In this document: positions 12,481 through 25,090 of the stretch, piece by piece
How the letters are laid out: every line of letters starts with the position of its first letter
Position numbering within the stretch: the first letter of the stretch is position 1
Assembly: GCA_907164885.2 (NCBI GenBank)
Contig: OU015503.1
Location: forward strand, 64,743,568-64,807,567
Direction of reading: 5' to 3'
Origin: Dolomedes plantarius
Taxonomy: Eukaryota > Arthropoda > Arachnida > Araneae > Dolomedidae
DNA: 64,000 bases
The notes under the pieces: generated by a model
Told to the model about the DNA's origin: nothing
The model's input: only the letters and a program-made list of their open reading frames with translations
Database searches by the model: none
Position numbers and translations under genes: made by a program

Positions 12481-14766
12481 CACAAAGCACCAGTTGATTT
12501 CACTTGCACCTTCTGTTGGCTGCATAACACCCAAATATCTGAAAGAGACATAAACAGAGCCGGTAATTCAAAAATACGGTCATAGTTTATAAATGATAAT
12601 AAATCACTCAAAATTACTCATAACAGGATATCTTTACATGATCACTCAAAATAACAGGATTACTTTACATGATCACTCAAAACATAGCTCATAACATGAT
12701 ATCTCTAAATCTACCTTAAAAATGTATCTTAAATTACACACTCGTTATATTAGCTCACACATGTTGGACACTTGCATGTTATATGTAACACATTATATCT
12801 AACACATTAGTCCTATATCTAATACATTAATCTTATCTAAATCTTATATCTAACACATTAGTTTTATTTATTTATCTGAGGTGAAAACAATTCAGAAATC
12901 ACGATGTGATTTCGCTAGCACCTTCTGTTGGTTGCATAGAACACAAATAACTGAAAATGACACAAGCAGAGCTGTTAATTCAATGATCTGATCATATAAA
13001 TTATAAATCACTCGAAATAACTCATAGCAAGACTTGTTTACATGATCACTCAAAATAACTCATAATATGATTACTTTAAATAACGTGATGTCTTTAAAAA
13101 AATTTGGTTAAAGAATGGATCTTAAAAAACACACACTTGTGTTTACAGTTGTCAGTAATGTTTTAGGTTTAAGGAAAATAACCACTGTTTAATGCAGTAA
13201 TTAATATGATACTATACGCTGAAAGTTTACTTTAAGTTAGATTATCTAACACATGTTGGAAACTTACGCCTTGTATGAAATCGATCTAGAACTTAAGTTA
13301 TACTCATAAACCTGGTGTGAAAAAAAATAAATTCAGAAATCACGAGATGATTTCACTTGTATATTCTGATGGCTGCATAAAACACAAATAACATAAAAAG
13401 ATACAAGCAGAGCTGTAAATTCAGTGATCTGATCATATCTCATAAATGATAATAAATCCCTCGAATTAACTCATAACGTGATTTCTTTACCATGATCACT
13501 CAAAATAACTCATAGCATGGTATCATTTCATGATCACTCAAAATAACTCATGACATAATTTATCTAAATAAATATGATTTCTTTAAAATAAATATGTTTA
13601 AAGAACTGATTCTATAAAAGACACACACTCGTGTTTTCAGCTGTCAGTAATTTTGCACATAAAACAGAGGAAAATAACCACAGTTAAAATCAGCATTTTT
13701 TGGTTAAAGAGATTTAAAAGTATTCATTATTAGGTCGTAGTTTATAAATTATTATAAATCACTCAAAATGACTCATAACATGATTGCTTTACTTGGTCAC
13801 TCAGAATAACTCATAACATGATTGCTTTACTTGGTCACTCAGAATAACTCATAACATGATCTCTTAAAATGACCTCATTTCTCTAAAGTAAATCTGCTTT
13901 AAAAAAACGGATCTTAAAAGACACACACACGTTTCCAGTTGTCTGTAATATTGCACATTAACGTCAGAGAAAAATAACCACAGCTTAAAGTAGCAAACCT
14001 TGGCCGAAGAGATTCAAAAAACAGGATTAAAAAAATCTTAATTCATAAATGATTATAAATCGCTCAAAATAACCCATATCATGATTTCTTTACATAATCA
14101 CTCAAAATTACTCATAAAAAATATTTCTCTGGAACAAATCTGCTTTAAAAAAATGAATCTTAAAAGACACACACACGTTTCCAGTTGTCAGTAATATTGC
14201 ACTTTAACGTTAGAAGAAAATAACCACAGCTTAAAGTATAGCAAACCTTGGCCGAAGAGATTCAAAAAACAGGATTAAAAAAAAATATTCATAACTGATT
14301 TTAAATCGCTCGAAATAACCCATATCATGATTTCTTTACATAATCACTCAAAATTACTCATAACAAAATATTTCTTTGAAACAAATCTGCTTTAAAAAAA
14401 TGAATCTTAAAAGACCCACACACGTTTCCAGTTGTCAGTAATATTGCACATTAACGTCAGAGGAAAATAACCACAGCTTAAAGTAACAAACCTTGGCCGG
14501 AGAGATTAAAAAAAACAGGATTAAAAAGATCTTAATTCATAAATGATTATAAATCTCTCAAAATAACCCATATCATGATTTCTTTACATAATCACTCAAA
14601 ATTACTCATAAAAAGATTTCTCTGAAACAAATCTGCTTAAAGAATGGATCATAAAAGACGCACGTGTTTCCAGTCGTCAGTAATGTTGCACATTAACGTT
14701 AAAGGAAGATAACCACAGCTTAAAGTAGCAAACCTTGGCTGAGGAGATTTAAAAATAGGATTAAAT
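12481..14766. repeat. degenerate tandem array (246 bp to about 500 bp units)
   Basis: Blocks recur throughout: caccttctgttggctgcata, atcactcaaaataactcata, acacacacgtttccagttgt and aaaataaccacagcttaaag. The right part is regular, with the last block at about 13970, 14216, 14463 and 14707, a period near 246 bp. The left part has longer, more diverged units. The gradient suggests recent homogenisation on the right. No coding content. Confidence 0.85.
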
Positions 14767-15308
<542 letters not shown>

Positions 15309-15365
15309 CATTATAAATTGAATCTTGACATTATAAGTTGAATCTCGTCTATTTCTATAATTCGG

Positions 15366-15611
15366 GTCCCCACATAAGTGCCTAAGTCAGTTTTCTCGAA
15401 GATGGCTTTGTTTGCTTATGTCTCTTTAAAAAAATATTACTTTCAATGTAAAAAGTATCCAAGTCTGTACAATGGTATAGTAAACACTTTTAAAGCATCG
15501 GACAGAATTGGGAATTTCTTACATTGAAAATAATATTTTTTTTTTTTCTAGAGACATAAGCAAACAAAGTCATCTTGTAGAAAATTGACTTAGGCACTTC
15601 TTGTACCAAGC

Positions 15612-15615
<4 letters not shown>
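15366..15615. mobile_element. foldback MITE, copy 1
   Basis: Left arm aagtgcctaagtcagttttc... and right arm ...gacttaggcacttcttgtacc are reverse complements over most of the element; the middle is a short spacer. It matches the better-preserved copy at 49426-49676, whose ends are TGTGGCTT/AAGCCACA. Here the first bases of the left terminus are altered. It sits next to a TA tract, consistent with a TA-targeting element. Confidence 0.75.

Positions 15616-15709
<94 letters not shown>
15612..15709. repeat. (CA)n(TA)n microsatellite
   Basis: About 13 CA units followed by about 33 TA units, starting at the right terminus of the foldback MITE. Confidence 0.95.
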
Positions 15710-16330
15710 CCTGAAAGAACTCCCTAAAAAAATAAACTTCTCTGACTTCCTCAAATAACTTCTAATAACTTCCTTAAAATGCTTTAGTATCCAAAAAAGA
15801 AAAACAAAAAATGTCAATTAAGAGCACCTTTTAAATCATTAGTCTCAAATATCAACCCGACAACATTAATTAAATCCTCACTTGAAGCCATATAACGGCC
15901 AGTCGGCTATGTTCTCGCCACTATTTTATTTATTTACTTATACTTGAAATATATCTAGCTAGCGTGGACGTCCGGCCCTTCTTTCTTTACAGTTCCTTAT
16001 TATCTTGTTTATTCTTTTGCTCCATGTAATTTAAATCCTATCAACGTTACCAGTCTCAATATAATTAATTTTAAATACAAACAACAACTGGGAGTTTAAT
16101 GTCTTCTTTACTTTTACTTCCATTCAGTCTATTCAATATTCAAAGCTGTAAGGTCTTTAGTACTTTGAGCTCATTAATTACCCTTCCCCCTTTTTTGAGG
16201 GGGGGGGGGGGTAAGGCAGGTTCTCTTAAGATTATCACATTCACTTTCTTTTGTTAGATATTTTCATTTACAATTTTTTAATTCTCAGTCGTGCATGTTT
16301 TATCTTGTTATTTCAGCCCTTTTCATTATT
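15710..16330. other. no gene seen; G homopolymer
   Basis: Unique sequence of moderate GC content with a G-run at 16199-16211. No motif-bearing ORF. Confidence 0.5.
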
Positions 16331-16787
16331 ACCATGTTTTTATTAACTCGATTTCTTGTTTGTGTGTGTGTCTGTCCAGTACAAATCTTGCAATCGATTT
16401 TTAACTAACTTCCCGACTAGCTAGACATTTGAAGCTTTTAGAATAGCTCAGAACACGATGCCAATGCATTATTTTAATACTTTTAGCCATCTTTAAGCAG
16501 TATTGAATTCATTTGCAGTTAATTTTATTTTGTAGACTGGTGCAGCCATCTATCGGCCGGGACGGGAACGAAAAGTTAAAAGCAAGTTAACTTCCAATTA
16601 ACTTCATTTTTCTTTCCAGTTGATGGGATAAATCATCAAAAAAATTTTAAAAAAGTATTTATTAATACATGGAATTGTCAAGTTTATATGATTCAACAGA
16701 AAATTTAAAAACATTGTATATAAAAAGTTCTTTTTATCTTGGAATTATTATGTTCTGATTCTTGATGCAATTCCCAGTATCACTTTC
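16331..16787 (-). repeat. inverted arm of an unclassified interspersed repeat
   Basis: This block is the reverse complement of 18480-18940 and is also related to 41385-42455. Shared landmarks include gattgcaagatttgtactgg, aagatggctaaaagtatta and catataaacttgacaattc. Together with 18441-18960 it forms an inverted repeat of roughly 430-bp arms around the Tc1-bearing segment. I cannot assign it to a named family. Confidence 0.7.
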
Positions 16788-16861
16788 TTAAGGCTGCTTT
16801 GTACAAACCTCATTGGATTCGCTCACCTCAATGTTAACCTATGGAGAAAATGTGTCTACTA

Positions 16862-18264
16862 CACTGCTGGCCACCCAAATTGCAACACCAAGAAAGACAA
16901 GAGATATCACAACAAAATTTATTTTGTAGATAACATGGTGACCAAGTATCAAATGATTAAATTTATAGACTTCTGTGAAGTGTGGTTCCTGCCAAAATCA
17001 GTAGCCAGAGTAGCCGCCATTGTTGGAGATCACAGCTGTCACACGCCTCGGCATTGACTCAAAGAGACTTTGGATGAGTTCTTGGGGTACAGCAGACCAA
17101 GCAGCTTCCACACGTTGCCAAAGTTGATCTGCTGTGGCTGCTGGGGATGGAATCTGGGACAATCGTAGAGCAACCATGGACCACATGTTTACTATCGGCG
17201 AAAGATCCGGAGAGCGAGGTGGCCAGGGAAACAATTCAATCTGGCGATTGACGAAGAACCGTTGGACAATGCGTGCCACGTGTGGTCGCGCATTATCCTG
17301 TTGAAATATGGCTGTGGGCAAGCCCTGAAGATAAGGAAGGACAACTGGCTCCAACACCTCGGAGATGTAGCGCTGGCTGTTTAAAGTACCGACAATGCGT
17401 ACTAGAGGTGTGCGAAAGTGATATCCAATACCCCCCATACCATAATACCCGGTGCAGGACCAGTGTGGCGGTGCATAACGCAGTAGTTCAGCATCCTCTC
17501 TTCACGGTATCTCCAGACTCGAATGCGACCATCGTGGCAGACAGAAGCGTGACTCGTCAGTAAAAACAATTTCATTCCATTCTGCCGTCCACATCCTTCT
17601 GTCATCGCACCATTGGCGGCGGAGACGTCTGTGGTTCTGCGTCAAGGGTAGACAAAGCAATGGACGTCTTGCGGACAGACCACTCTGCTGTAAACGGCGT
17701 CGAATGGTACGCGCAGACACTGGATGATGCGTTACAGACTGCATGTGCTGTGCTATGGTTCGTGATGTGACTGAGCGATCCGTCACTGCCATGCGCACAA
17801 TTTGCCTGTCATCACGTGAAGTGGTGCGCTGAGGTGGATGCGATCGAACACGCTGGTCCGTCGTACCCTCCTGCATCCAACGATCACATATCCACATTAC
17901 AGTTGTTTGCTTTCGTCCAACACGACTACCGATTTCCCTGAAAGATAATCCACAATCTCGGTTGGCCACTATCCTTCCTCTGTCGAACTCGGATACTTGA
18001 TCAAAAGATGATCGCTGTTTTCGACGAGGCATAATTGATCGTTTTTTTGAAAAAACCACAAGAAAAACACAATTGCCGAACTTGAAATCGTCGAAATCTC
18101 CAAGCCTTAAATAGCGCTTTGAAGTGGCGCCACAGGCGCGCGTGATGTGCGTCTGCGCTGAAATTCTAATCATTTGCATATCTCACCTCCGCTAATGCAT
18201 GTTGTAAATTTCATGTTATTTGCATGTTTCCTTCAGGGTGTTGCATTTACAGTGCCCAGCAGTG
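16862..18264 (-). mobile_element. Tc1/mariner element with TIRs and TA duplication
   Basis: The termini are imperfect inverted repeats of about 28 bp, starting CACTGCTGG at both ends and sharing a TGCAACACC block. TA flanks both sides (16860-16861 and 18265-18266). The uninterrupted target at 47455-47480 (reverse strand) has a single TA at the same place. Length is 1403 bp, normal for the superfamily. The transposase inside is broken, so this copy is not autonomous. Confidence 0.92.
16998..18032 (-). pseudogene. Tc1/mariner (DD34E-type) transposase, frameshifted
   Basis: Starting from the Met of MPRRKQRSSF, about 344 codons can be followed in total, a normal Tc1 length. An N-terminal helix-turn-helix region (about residues 15-55) and a second one (about 75-120) precede the catalytic core. 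The first Asp is in FTDESRF (D159). Two frameshifts, near 17520-17540 and 17420-17440, move the frame out and back. The second Asp is in QQDNARPH. The third acidic position, 34 residues on, reads PDLSPIVN instead of the expected PIEN, so the catalytic Glu has become Val. The copy is dead twice over. Confidence 0.9.
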
Positions 18265-18436
18265 TATTTACAGCTACATAAATGCTGATAATCCAATAAA
18301 AATGATACTTTCAGACAGCCTCAACTTTTCTGCACCTTGCAACACCATTTATTTTATAAACTGCGTCCACCAAAAGAATTTAGAAGCGTTTAAAACACAC
18401 GACACCAGGTTTTCCCCGAATAATTTGAATTTTAAA

Positions 18437-19137
18437 GAAAAACTAGTTGTTACCCGTCAAAACATGACGGCTGGATAGCAAATAATTACAAGATAAAAAT
18501 AACTTTTTATATACCACGTTCTTAAATTTTCTGTTGAATCATATAAACTTGACAATTCTATGTATTAATAAATACTTAAAAAAATTTTTTTTGATGAATT
18601 ATCCCATCAACTTGAAAGAAATTGATCAAATGCGTAATCAATCATTTAGCTCGGGATTTGGAAGTTAACTTGCGTTTAACTTTTCATTCCTGTCCCGGTC
18701 GATAGATGGCGTCACCATTCTACAAAACAAAATTAACTGAAAATGAATTCAATTTTCTTAAAGATGGCTAAAAGTATTAAAAGAATGTATTGTCATCGTG
18801 GTCTGAGCCATTCTAAAAGTTTCAAATGCTAGCTAGTTGGGAAGTTAGTTAAAAATCGATTGCAAGATTTGTACTGGACAAACACAAACACACACACACA
18901 CACAAATAAACAAACAAGAAAGCGAGTTAATAAAAACATGGTAATAAATGTAATGATACATAAATTATACTCAACACATTCATGCCAAACGTTGAAAATC
19001 ATAATATCAAGAAGAGAGAAATACACTTTCAAAAATTACTGTTTAACCCAATAAAAAGAAATAGGTTTACTCCACAGCGAGAAATTAACAATTTCTGTCA
19101 CGTTTAATTGTAAATCTCACAAATGTAATTAAAAACA

Positions 19138-19180
<43 letters not shown>

Positions 19181-19464
19181 GAGCTAGAGAGATTCCTCGG
19201 AATGAACAAATTAACATGTTCATGCGACCTCGTGCTTAGTGAGTATTTAAAGCCAGATTTAAACACATCACTGAGCATGCGTAGAAACAAATTAATGCGT
19301 TTATGCGACCTCGAAGACGAAGCACGAGTAACTAAAACCAGATTTAAACATGTCACTGAGCATGCGCAGAAAGCAATTTTTAATTGTAAACTATGGCTAA
19401 TTAATAGAAATTACGGTTACCAAAACCAAATTTGACGCATCTATAGATTAAAAGCTTTCGTTTA
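18437..19464 (+). repeat. unclassified interspersed repeat (same family as 50090-50700)
   Basis: It starts with a cgtcaaaacatgacgg hairpin-like motif and continues through blocks found also at 50160-50600, 41385-42455 and, inverted, 16331-16787. A (GA)n tract lies at 19144-19177. Around 19200-19375 an approximately 85-bp block (gcgacctcg... to ...actgagcatgcg) is present twice, whereas the 50.4-kb copy has it once. The repeat continues on the far side of the Helitron inserted at 19465. No coding content recognised. Confidence 0.65.
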
Positions 19465-19997
19465 ATCTATATATATAAAACAGTTCCGTAACTGACTGAC
19501 TGACTGACTGACTCACTGGCATACAACGCACAGACCAAACCGCTGGACCTAAAGGGCTGAAATTTTGCATGGCGATTCTTCTTATGGTGTAGGGGTGGAC
19601 TAAGAAGGATTTTTGAAAAATTCTTTTTAGATTTTTTTAAATTAAATTTTTAAGCTGTTTTAGTAACTTTTTCTAAGTTTGCATTTAAAATAATTATTTG
19701 AGGGTTATAAAATTAATATCACGAGAAAGATCATAAAAATTCCTTTAAAATGAAATCTTTTTCGAATCTATACCTCAATTTTCTAATGTTTGGGGAATTT
19801 TTAAAGATTAGTTTTTAGAATTTAATTTATTAAATGCTCATCACGTGATTTCTTTTTCTGGAACTTTAAATAAATGTATCGTCACGTGCATAACAACTAA
19901 ATAGACAAAAAAAAAAATTTTTTTCTTTCTAATGCAGCACAGACGATTGGATATTATCCAAAAAAATAAATATCCCTTACGATTTTTTTATAAATAA

Positions 19998-20030
<33 letters not shown>

Positions 20031-20287
20031 TGGCTTGGTGTTCTTTGGTTAAATACAATTATTCAATTATTAATGAATTCTTCTGTTTTTCATGGATTGT
20101 ACGGTGTCTGGGTGTGTTTATTGTTTAGATCATACTCATCGGAAACAATCCGTTGGTTTTTGACAGCATTGACACCGCTGATGATGAGATGCTGTCTAAA
20201 ACCTCTTTCATACTTTTCTTTTCATGTTATTTGTTCCTGGCTGCAAGTAGCTTTAGGGCTATTACTGGTTTTCTCTTTCATCTATTT

Positions 20288-20340
<53 letters not shown>

Positions 20341-20474
20341 CATCATTTGTATACATCGATCGTCGTACTTATCATAAATATATATGTATATATTTTTTTT
20401 GGCATTAATTGCATACATTGACCGTTGAATTTAATTTGAATGTACTCCGTAGCGAAGTGCGTGTTTTCAGCTAG
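19465..20474 (+). mobile_element. non-autonomous Helitron, copy C, with internal insert
   Basis: TC start after A and CTAG end before T, with the same ends as copies A and B. The related 50.6-kb repeat copy has the target without the Helitron (ctttcgtttaa then ...aaaatgaagtaaa). Between about 20030 and 20336 foreign sequence bounded by TA repeats is present. Its last 90 bp (catacttttcttttcatg ... ctatttctta) recur in the TTAA elements at 49290-49390 and, inverted, 51521-51615. ORFs across this insert end in TA repeats and are not called. Confidence 0.8.
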
Positions 20475-20687
20475 TATCAAAATAAAGTAAATGGATTCAG
20501 TAGTTTCCTCTCACGGACTGCCCATAGATTTGGCTTAGCAACTTACATATACAGATTTTAATATGTAAAACTATATTACACCTGGTCCTCCAGAAAAGAA
20601 AAACTTGTTTATCAAATTTGTATGAGGGAGATGATCTAAGAGAGTTTTTTTACAGAATGTTTAGACATTAAATATCGCATAATATTA
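20475..20687. other. no gene; continuation of interrupted repeat
   Basis: The first ~90 bp match the continuation seen at about 50605-50690 (cagactgcccaaag). No other feature. Confidence 0.4.
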
Positions 20688-21455
20688 CAGGGTGGTCATA
20701 AAAATTCTTTGCCGATATATGGACGTCTAGCGGCTGTTCCGTTCAACCGATCGAAATGAGATTTCAGAGATAGTTATTCAGATATGAGCTCGGGATTCTG
20801 TGAACGGCAACCATGTGGCGCTCACGGTTGCGGTTATAGGTGCAGAAACTCGAAATTTTCGAATGAGAACGCCCACTTTTTCCCGTCGCAAAATGCTCGG
20901 CGCATGCGAAAACCTTAGAGAGCATTGGAACGGTACGTGTATCACAAAAAAAAAAAAAACGAACGTGTTATGCACGCACATAAAACAGCTCTGTGAACGG
21001 CCGACAAAAGCACGATCATGGCACCTATGTGGAAAATTTGTAATCCAAATAAGAGTTTTCTTTTGTCTGATCTGTGTTGCCATCAGTGGTGGCTTGCCTC
21101 TGTCATATGCAAATTTCCTCCGTGCGCCCTCCGATCGTGTTTTTTTGGCCGTTCTCAGAACTGTTTTTTGTGCGTGTATAACGCGTCTGTTTTTTGTGAT
21201 ACACGTACCGTTCCAACGCTCTCTGGGCTTTTCGCATGCTCCCAGCGTTTTGCGACGGGAAAATGTGGGCGTTGCCATTCGAAAATTTCGAGTTTCTGTA
21301 CCTATAACCAAAACCGTAAGCGCCACTTGGTTGCCGTTCACAGAATTCCGAGCTCATGCCTCTAAATAACTATATCTGAAATCTCATCTCGATCGGTTGA
21401 ATGGAATGACGGCTAGACGTCCATAAATAGGCAAAGTCTTTTTATGACCACCCTG
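20688..21455. mobile_element. long-TIR foldback element with TA duplication
   Basis: The termini are CAGGGTGGTCATAAAAA and its reverse complement, each flanked by TA (20686-20687, 21456-21457). The inverted arms extend for roughly 270 bp each (about 20688-20960 and 21185-21455). The short centre includes gcaaatttcctccgtgcg. Ends and target suggest a Tc1/mariner-superfamily MITE. Because the arms mirror each other, near-identical ~188-residue frames appear on both strands; they are a palindrome effect. Confidence 0.85.
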
Positions 21456-22125
21456 TATATAGAATGTAAATAATCTATAAGGAGACTTAAAAAAAATTAT
21501 CGTACTCAGTATGGCGTAGCTATTTGGCTACAAAAGAAAATTTTCTCCTGAAATGAAACAAAACGTTCAGATATAATAATATATCTTTGTGCACGGGATT
21601 TTGAACAAGATTGCAGTCAATTCTAATTTTTGTGCCGTGCAAATCATGCATTTTTTTAAATCAAAAAACTCTTTTTTGTCTAACGAAAAGAAAACATCAT
21701 TGTAGAGTAAATAAGATGTTATATATTCGTAGAATGCACAAAATATCAAAAGAGTTATTGACGCCATTTGGTGAAACTTCCCTAGTAAACATCATAATAA
21801 AAGTTCTGTTGCCTACGGCCGATTTATTTCACTTTTCTCTATCGAATGGAAATGTAAACATCCGAAATGCATTATTTCTTGAAGGGCTGGATTTGTTATT
21901 TGAACATCCACACATTTTTCAAGATTGATTGAACACTAATCGCTTTAACATATAACGCCCCCGCACGCACGAAAATCACGAAAATGAGTACTTTCCCAGG
22001 ATTTTTCACATTAAAAACCCTACATGCGTCAATTAGCTGTGGATTTGGAGATTTAGAAACCTTCAGACGTGCATTTCTCATACAAATTAAATACTTAAGT
22101 GGGTTTATGATTCCCACTCTTTCTC
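21456..22125. other. no gene seen
   Basis: Mixed AT-rich sequence. An ORF of about 105 codons (21611-21928) shows no motif or compositional support. Confidence 0.45.
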
Positions 22126-25090
22126 CCGTAAAAAAGCTTGAGTGTTTTTTAAGGGCTTTTGTGTACTTTACCTTTCTTTTTGGAGAAAAAATGTCTGTTA
22201 AAACAGTTGTACGAATATCACATTTAATTAGTGCTTCCTTTTCTTACGTGATTAACCTGGTTACGAAACTTGCTTAGCTTATTTTGTACATAAAAATATT
22301 AATTAAGGCAAAACAAAAAAATATTACCATTGTTTAAAAGTCAGTCATGTTTAAATGAGGTTAAAGGGTAAAACATAAAATTACCTGAGGCACAAATCTT
22401 TCCCAAATGAATCAATCACAGCATGCGTTTAAGTTCTTTAAGCGTTTACCTTTTTTATGTATATGGAGAAAAAACGTCTGTTAAAACTGTTGTAGAAATA
22501 TCACATTTATTTAATGTTTTCTTTTGTTATTTGATTAACCTGGTAACGAAACTTGTTTAGCTTATTTTGTACATAAAAAAAATTAAGTCAAAACGAAAAA
22601 ATATCAGCATCGTTTAAAAGTTATTCATATTTAAATGACGTTAAAGCGTATAGCATAAAATTCCCTGAGACACAAATCTTTCTCAAATGAATCAATCACA
22701 GCATGCGTTTAAGTGCTTTCAGTGTTTACCTTTATTATGTATGGAGAAAAAACGTCTGTTAAAACAGTTGTACAAATATGACATTTATTTAGTTTTTTTT
22801 TTTTTTTTTGCCATTTGATTAATCTGGTTACCTGGTTTGCATAGCTTATTTTGTACATAAAAATATTAATTAAGGAAAAACGGAAAAAATGTCATCATCG
22901 TAAAAAAGTCACTCATATTTAAATGACGTTAAAGGGCATAACATAAAATTCCCTGAGACAAAAATATTTCACAGATAAATCAATCACAGCATACGTGTAA
23001 GTGCCTACCTTTATTATGTACAAAACAGTTGTACAAATATAATATTTATTTAGTATTTTCTTTTGTTACTTGATTAACGTTGTTACGGAAGTTGCATAGC
23101 ACCCAAAGTAGGGCTGCTATGCAACTTCCGTAACAACGTTAATCAAGTAACAAAAGAAAATACTAAATTACATTGCCTTAATATTAATTACATAAAAATA
23201 TTACGGCAAATATTATATAGTTTATTATATAGTTTATTATATAGTTTTGCCTTAATATTAATTACATAAAAATATTAAGGCAAAACGGAAAAATATTACC
23301 ATTGTTTAAAAGTCACTTATAATTAAATGACGTTAAAGGGTATAGCATAAAATCCCCAGAGACACAAATCTTTCCCAAACAAATCAATCACAGCTTGCAT
23401 TTAAGTGCTTTAAGCGTTTACCTTTAATATGGATGGAGAAAAAAGTCTGTTAAAACTGTTGTACAAATAACACATTTATTTGGTGTTTCTTTTTGTTACT
23501 TGATTAACCTGGTTTCCTGGTTTGCATAGCTTATTTTGTACTTAAAAATATTAATTAAGGCAAAACGAAAAAATATTAGCATTGTTTAAAAGTCACTCAT
23601 ATTTAAATGACGTTAAAGGGTATAGCATAAAATACCCTGAGACACAAATCTTTCCCAAATGAATCAATCACAGCATCGTTTAAGTGCTTTCAGTGTTTAC
23701 CTTTATTATGTATGGAGAAAAAACGTCTGTTAAAACAGTTGTACAAATATCACATTTATTTAGGGTTTCCTTTTGCCATTTGATTAACCTGGTTACCTGG
23801 TTTGCATAGCTTATTTTGTGCATAAAAATGTTAATTAAGGCAAAACGAAAAAAAATATCAGCATCATTTAAAAGTCACTCATATTTAAATGACGTTAAAG
23901 GGTATAACATAAAATTACCTGAAACACAAATCTTTTACAGAGGAATCAATCACAGCATGCGTGTAGGTGCTTTAAGTGTTTACCTTTATTATGTATGCAG
24001 AAAAAAGTCCGTTAAAACAGTTGTACAAATATCATATTTATTTAGTGTTTTCTTTTGTTACTTGATTAACGTTGTTACGGAAGTTGCATAACTACTTTTG
24101 TACATAAAAATGTTAATTAAGGCAAAATGAAAAAAAATATCAGCATCGTTTAAAAGTCACTCATAATTAAATGACGTTAAAGGGTATAGCATAAAATTTC
24201 CAGAGACACAAATCTTTCCCAAATGAATCAATCACAGCTTGCATTTAAGTGCTTTAAACGTTTACCTTTATTATGTATGGAGAAAAAACGTCTGTTAAAA
24301 CTGTTGTACAAATAACACATTTATTTAGTGTTTCTTTTTGTTACTTGATTAACCTAGTTTCCTGGTTTGCATAGCTTATTTTGTACTTAAAAATATTAAT
24401 TAAGGCAAAACGAAAAAATATTAGCATTGTTTAAAAGTCACTCATATTTAAATGACGTTAAAGGGTATAGCATAAAATACTCTGAGACACAAATCTTTCC
24501 CAAATGAATCAATCACAGCATCGTTTAAGTGCTTTCAGTGTTTACCTTTATTATGTATGGAGAAAAAACATCTGTTAAAACAGTTGTACAAATATCACAT
24601 TTATTTAGGGTTTCCTTTTGCCAATTGATTAACCTGGTTACCTGGTTTGCATAGCTTATTTTGTGCATAAAAATGCTAATTAAGGCAAAACGAAAAAAAT
24701 ATCAGCATCATTTAAAAGTCACTCATATTTAAAGGACGTTAAAGGGTATAACATAAAATTACCTGAGACACAAATCTTTTACAGATGAATCAATCACAGC
24801 ATGCGTGTAGGTGCTTTAAGTGTTTACCTTTATGTATGGAGAAAAAACGTCTGTTAAAACAGTTGTACAAATATCCCATTTATTCAGTATTTCTATTTGT
24901 TATTAACCTGCTAATAAAACTTATAGAACTCATTTTGCGTATAAAAATTTTAATAAAGGCAAAACAGAAAAAAATATCAGCATCGTGCAAAAGTCACTCA
25001 TTTAAATTGCGCCATGCTACATAACGCAAAATTCACTGAGAAAGAAATATGTCTCATATGAATCAATCACAGCGTGCGTGATGAACTATA
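22126..25090. repeat. 281-bp satellite array, about ten units
   Basis: The landmark aatcaatcacagc recurs at about 22407, 22690, 22978, 23383, 23661, 23946, 24226, 24507, 24788 and 25060. Spacing is close to 281 bp, except one interval of about 405 bp where an inversion lies. Other shared blocks are gttaaaacagttgtacaaat, catttatttagtgtttc and aatgacgttaaagggtat. Units from about 23660 onward look more alike than the first ones. Confidence 0.92.
23049..23167. repeat. perfect 53-bp inverted repeat inside the satellite
   Basis: Arms at 23049-23101 and 23115-23167 are exact reverse complements around a 13-base loop that could itself pair (ccc...ggg). The left arm is ordinary satellite sequence; the right arm is the same segment inverted. 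This accounts for the one long interval in the array and looks like a template switch or inverted duplication during replication. Confidence 0.9.

Larger units (their letters stand above)
16788..18436 (-). mobile_element. TTAA-terminated MITE, copy 1, split by a Tc1 element
   Basis: The left end is TTAA (16788-16791) followed by a terminus matching the right end, reverse-complemented, of the element at 47124-47551. The sequence runs to 16861, is interrupted by the Tc1 element, and resumes at 18265 with tttacagctac. The match continues to about 18436 and then stops, so the far end is missing. The uninterrupted copy shows the missing join exactly at a TA. Confidence 0.75.

Noticed and set aside
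20778..21369. Overlapping ~188-codon ORFs on both strands with nearly the same N-terminus
   Set aside because: The underlying DNA is a long inverted repeat, so the two strands encode the same string. There is no domain, and both fall within a MITE.
22126..25090. CRISPR-like array of regularly spaced repeats
   Set aside because: Units are contiguous 281-bp satellite monomers without unique spacers, in a eukaryotic context with no cas genes.
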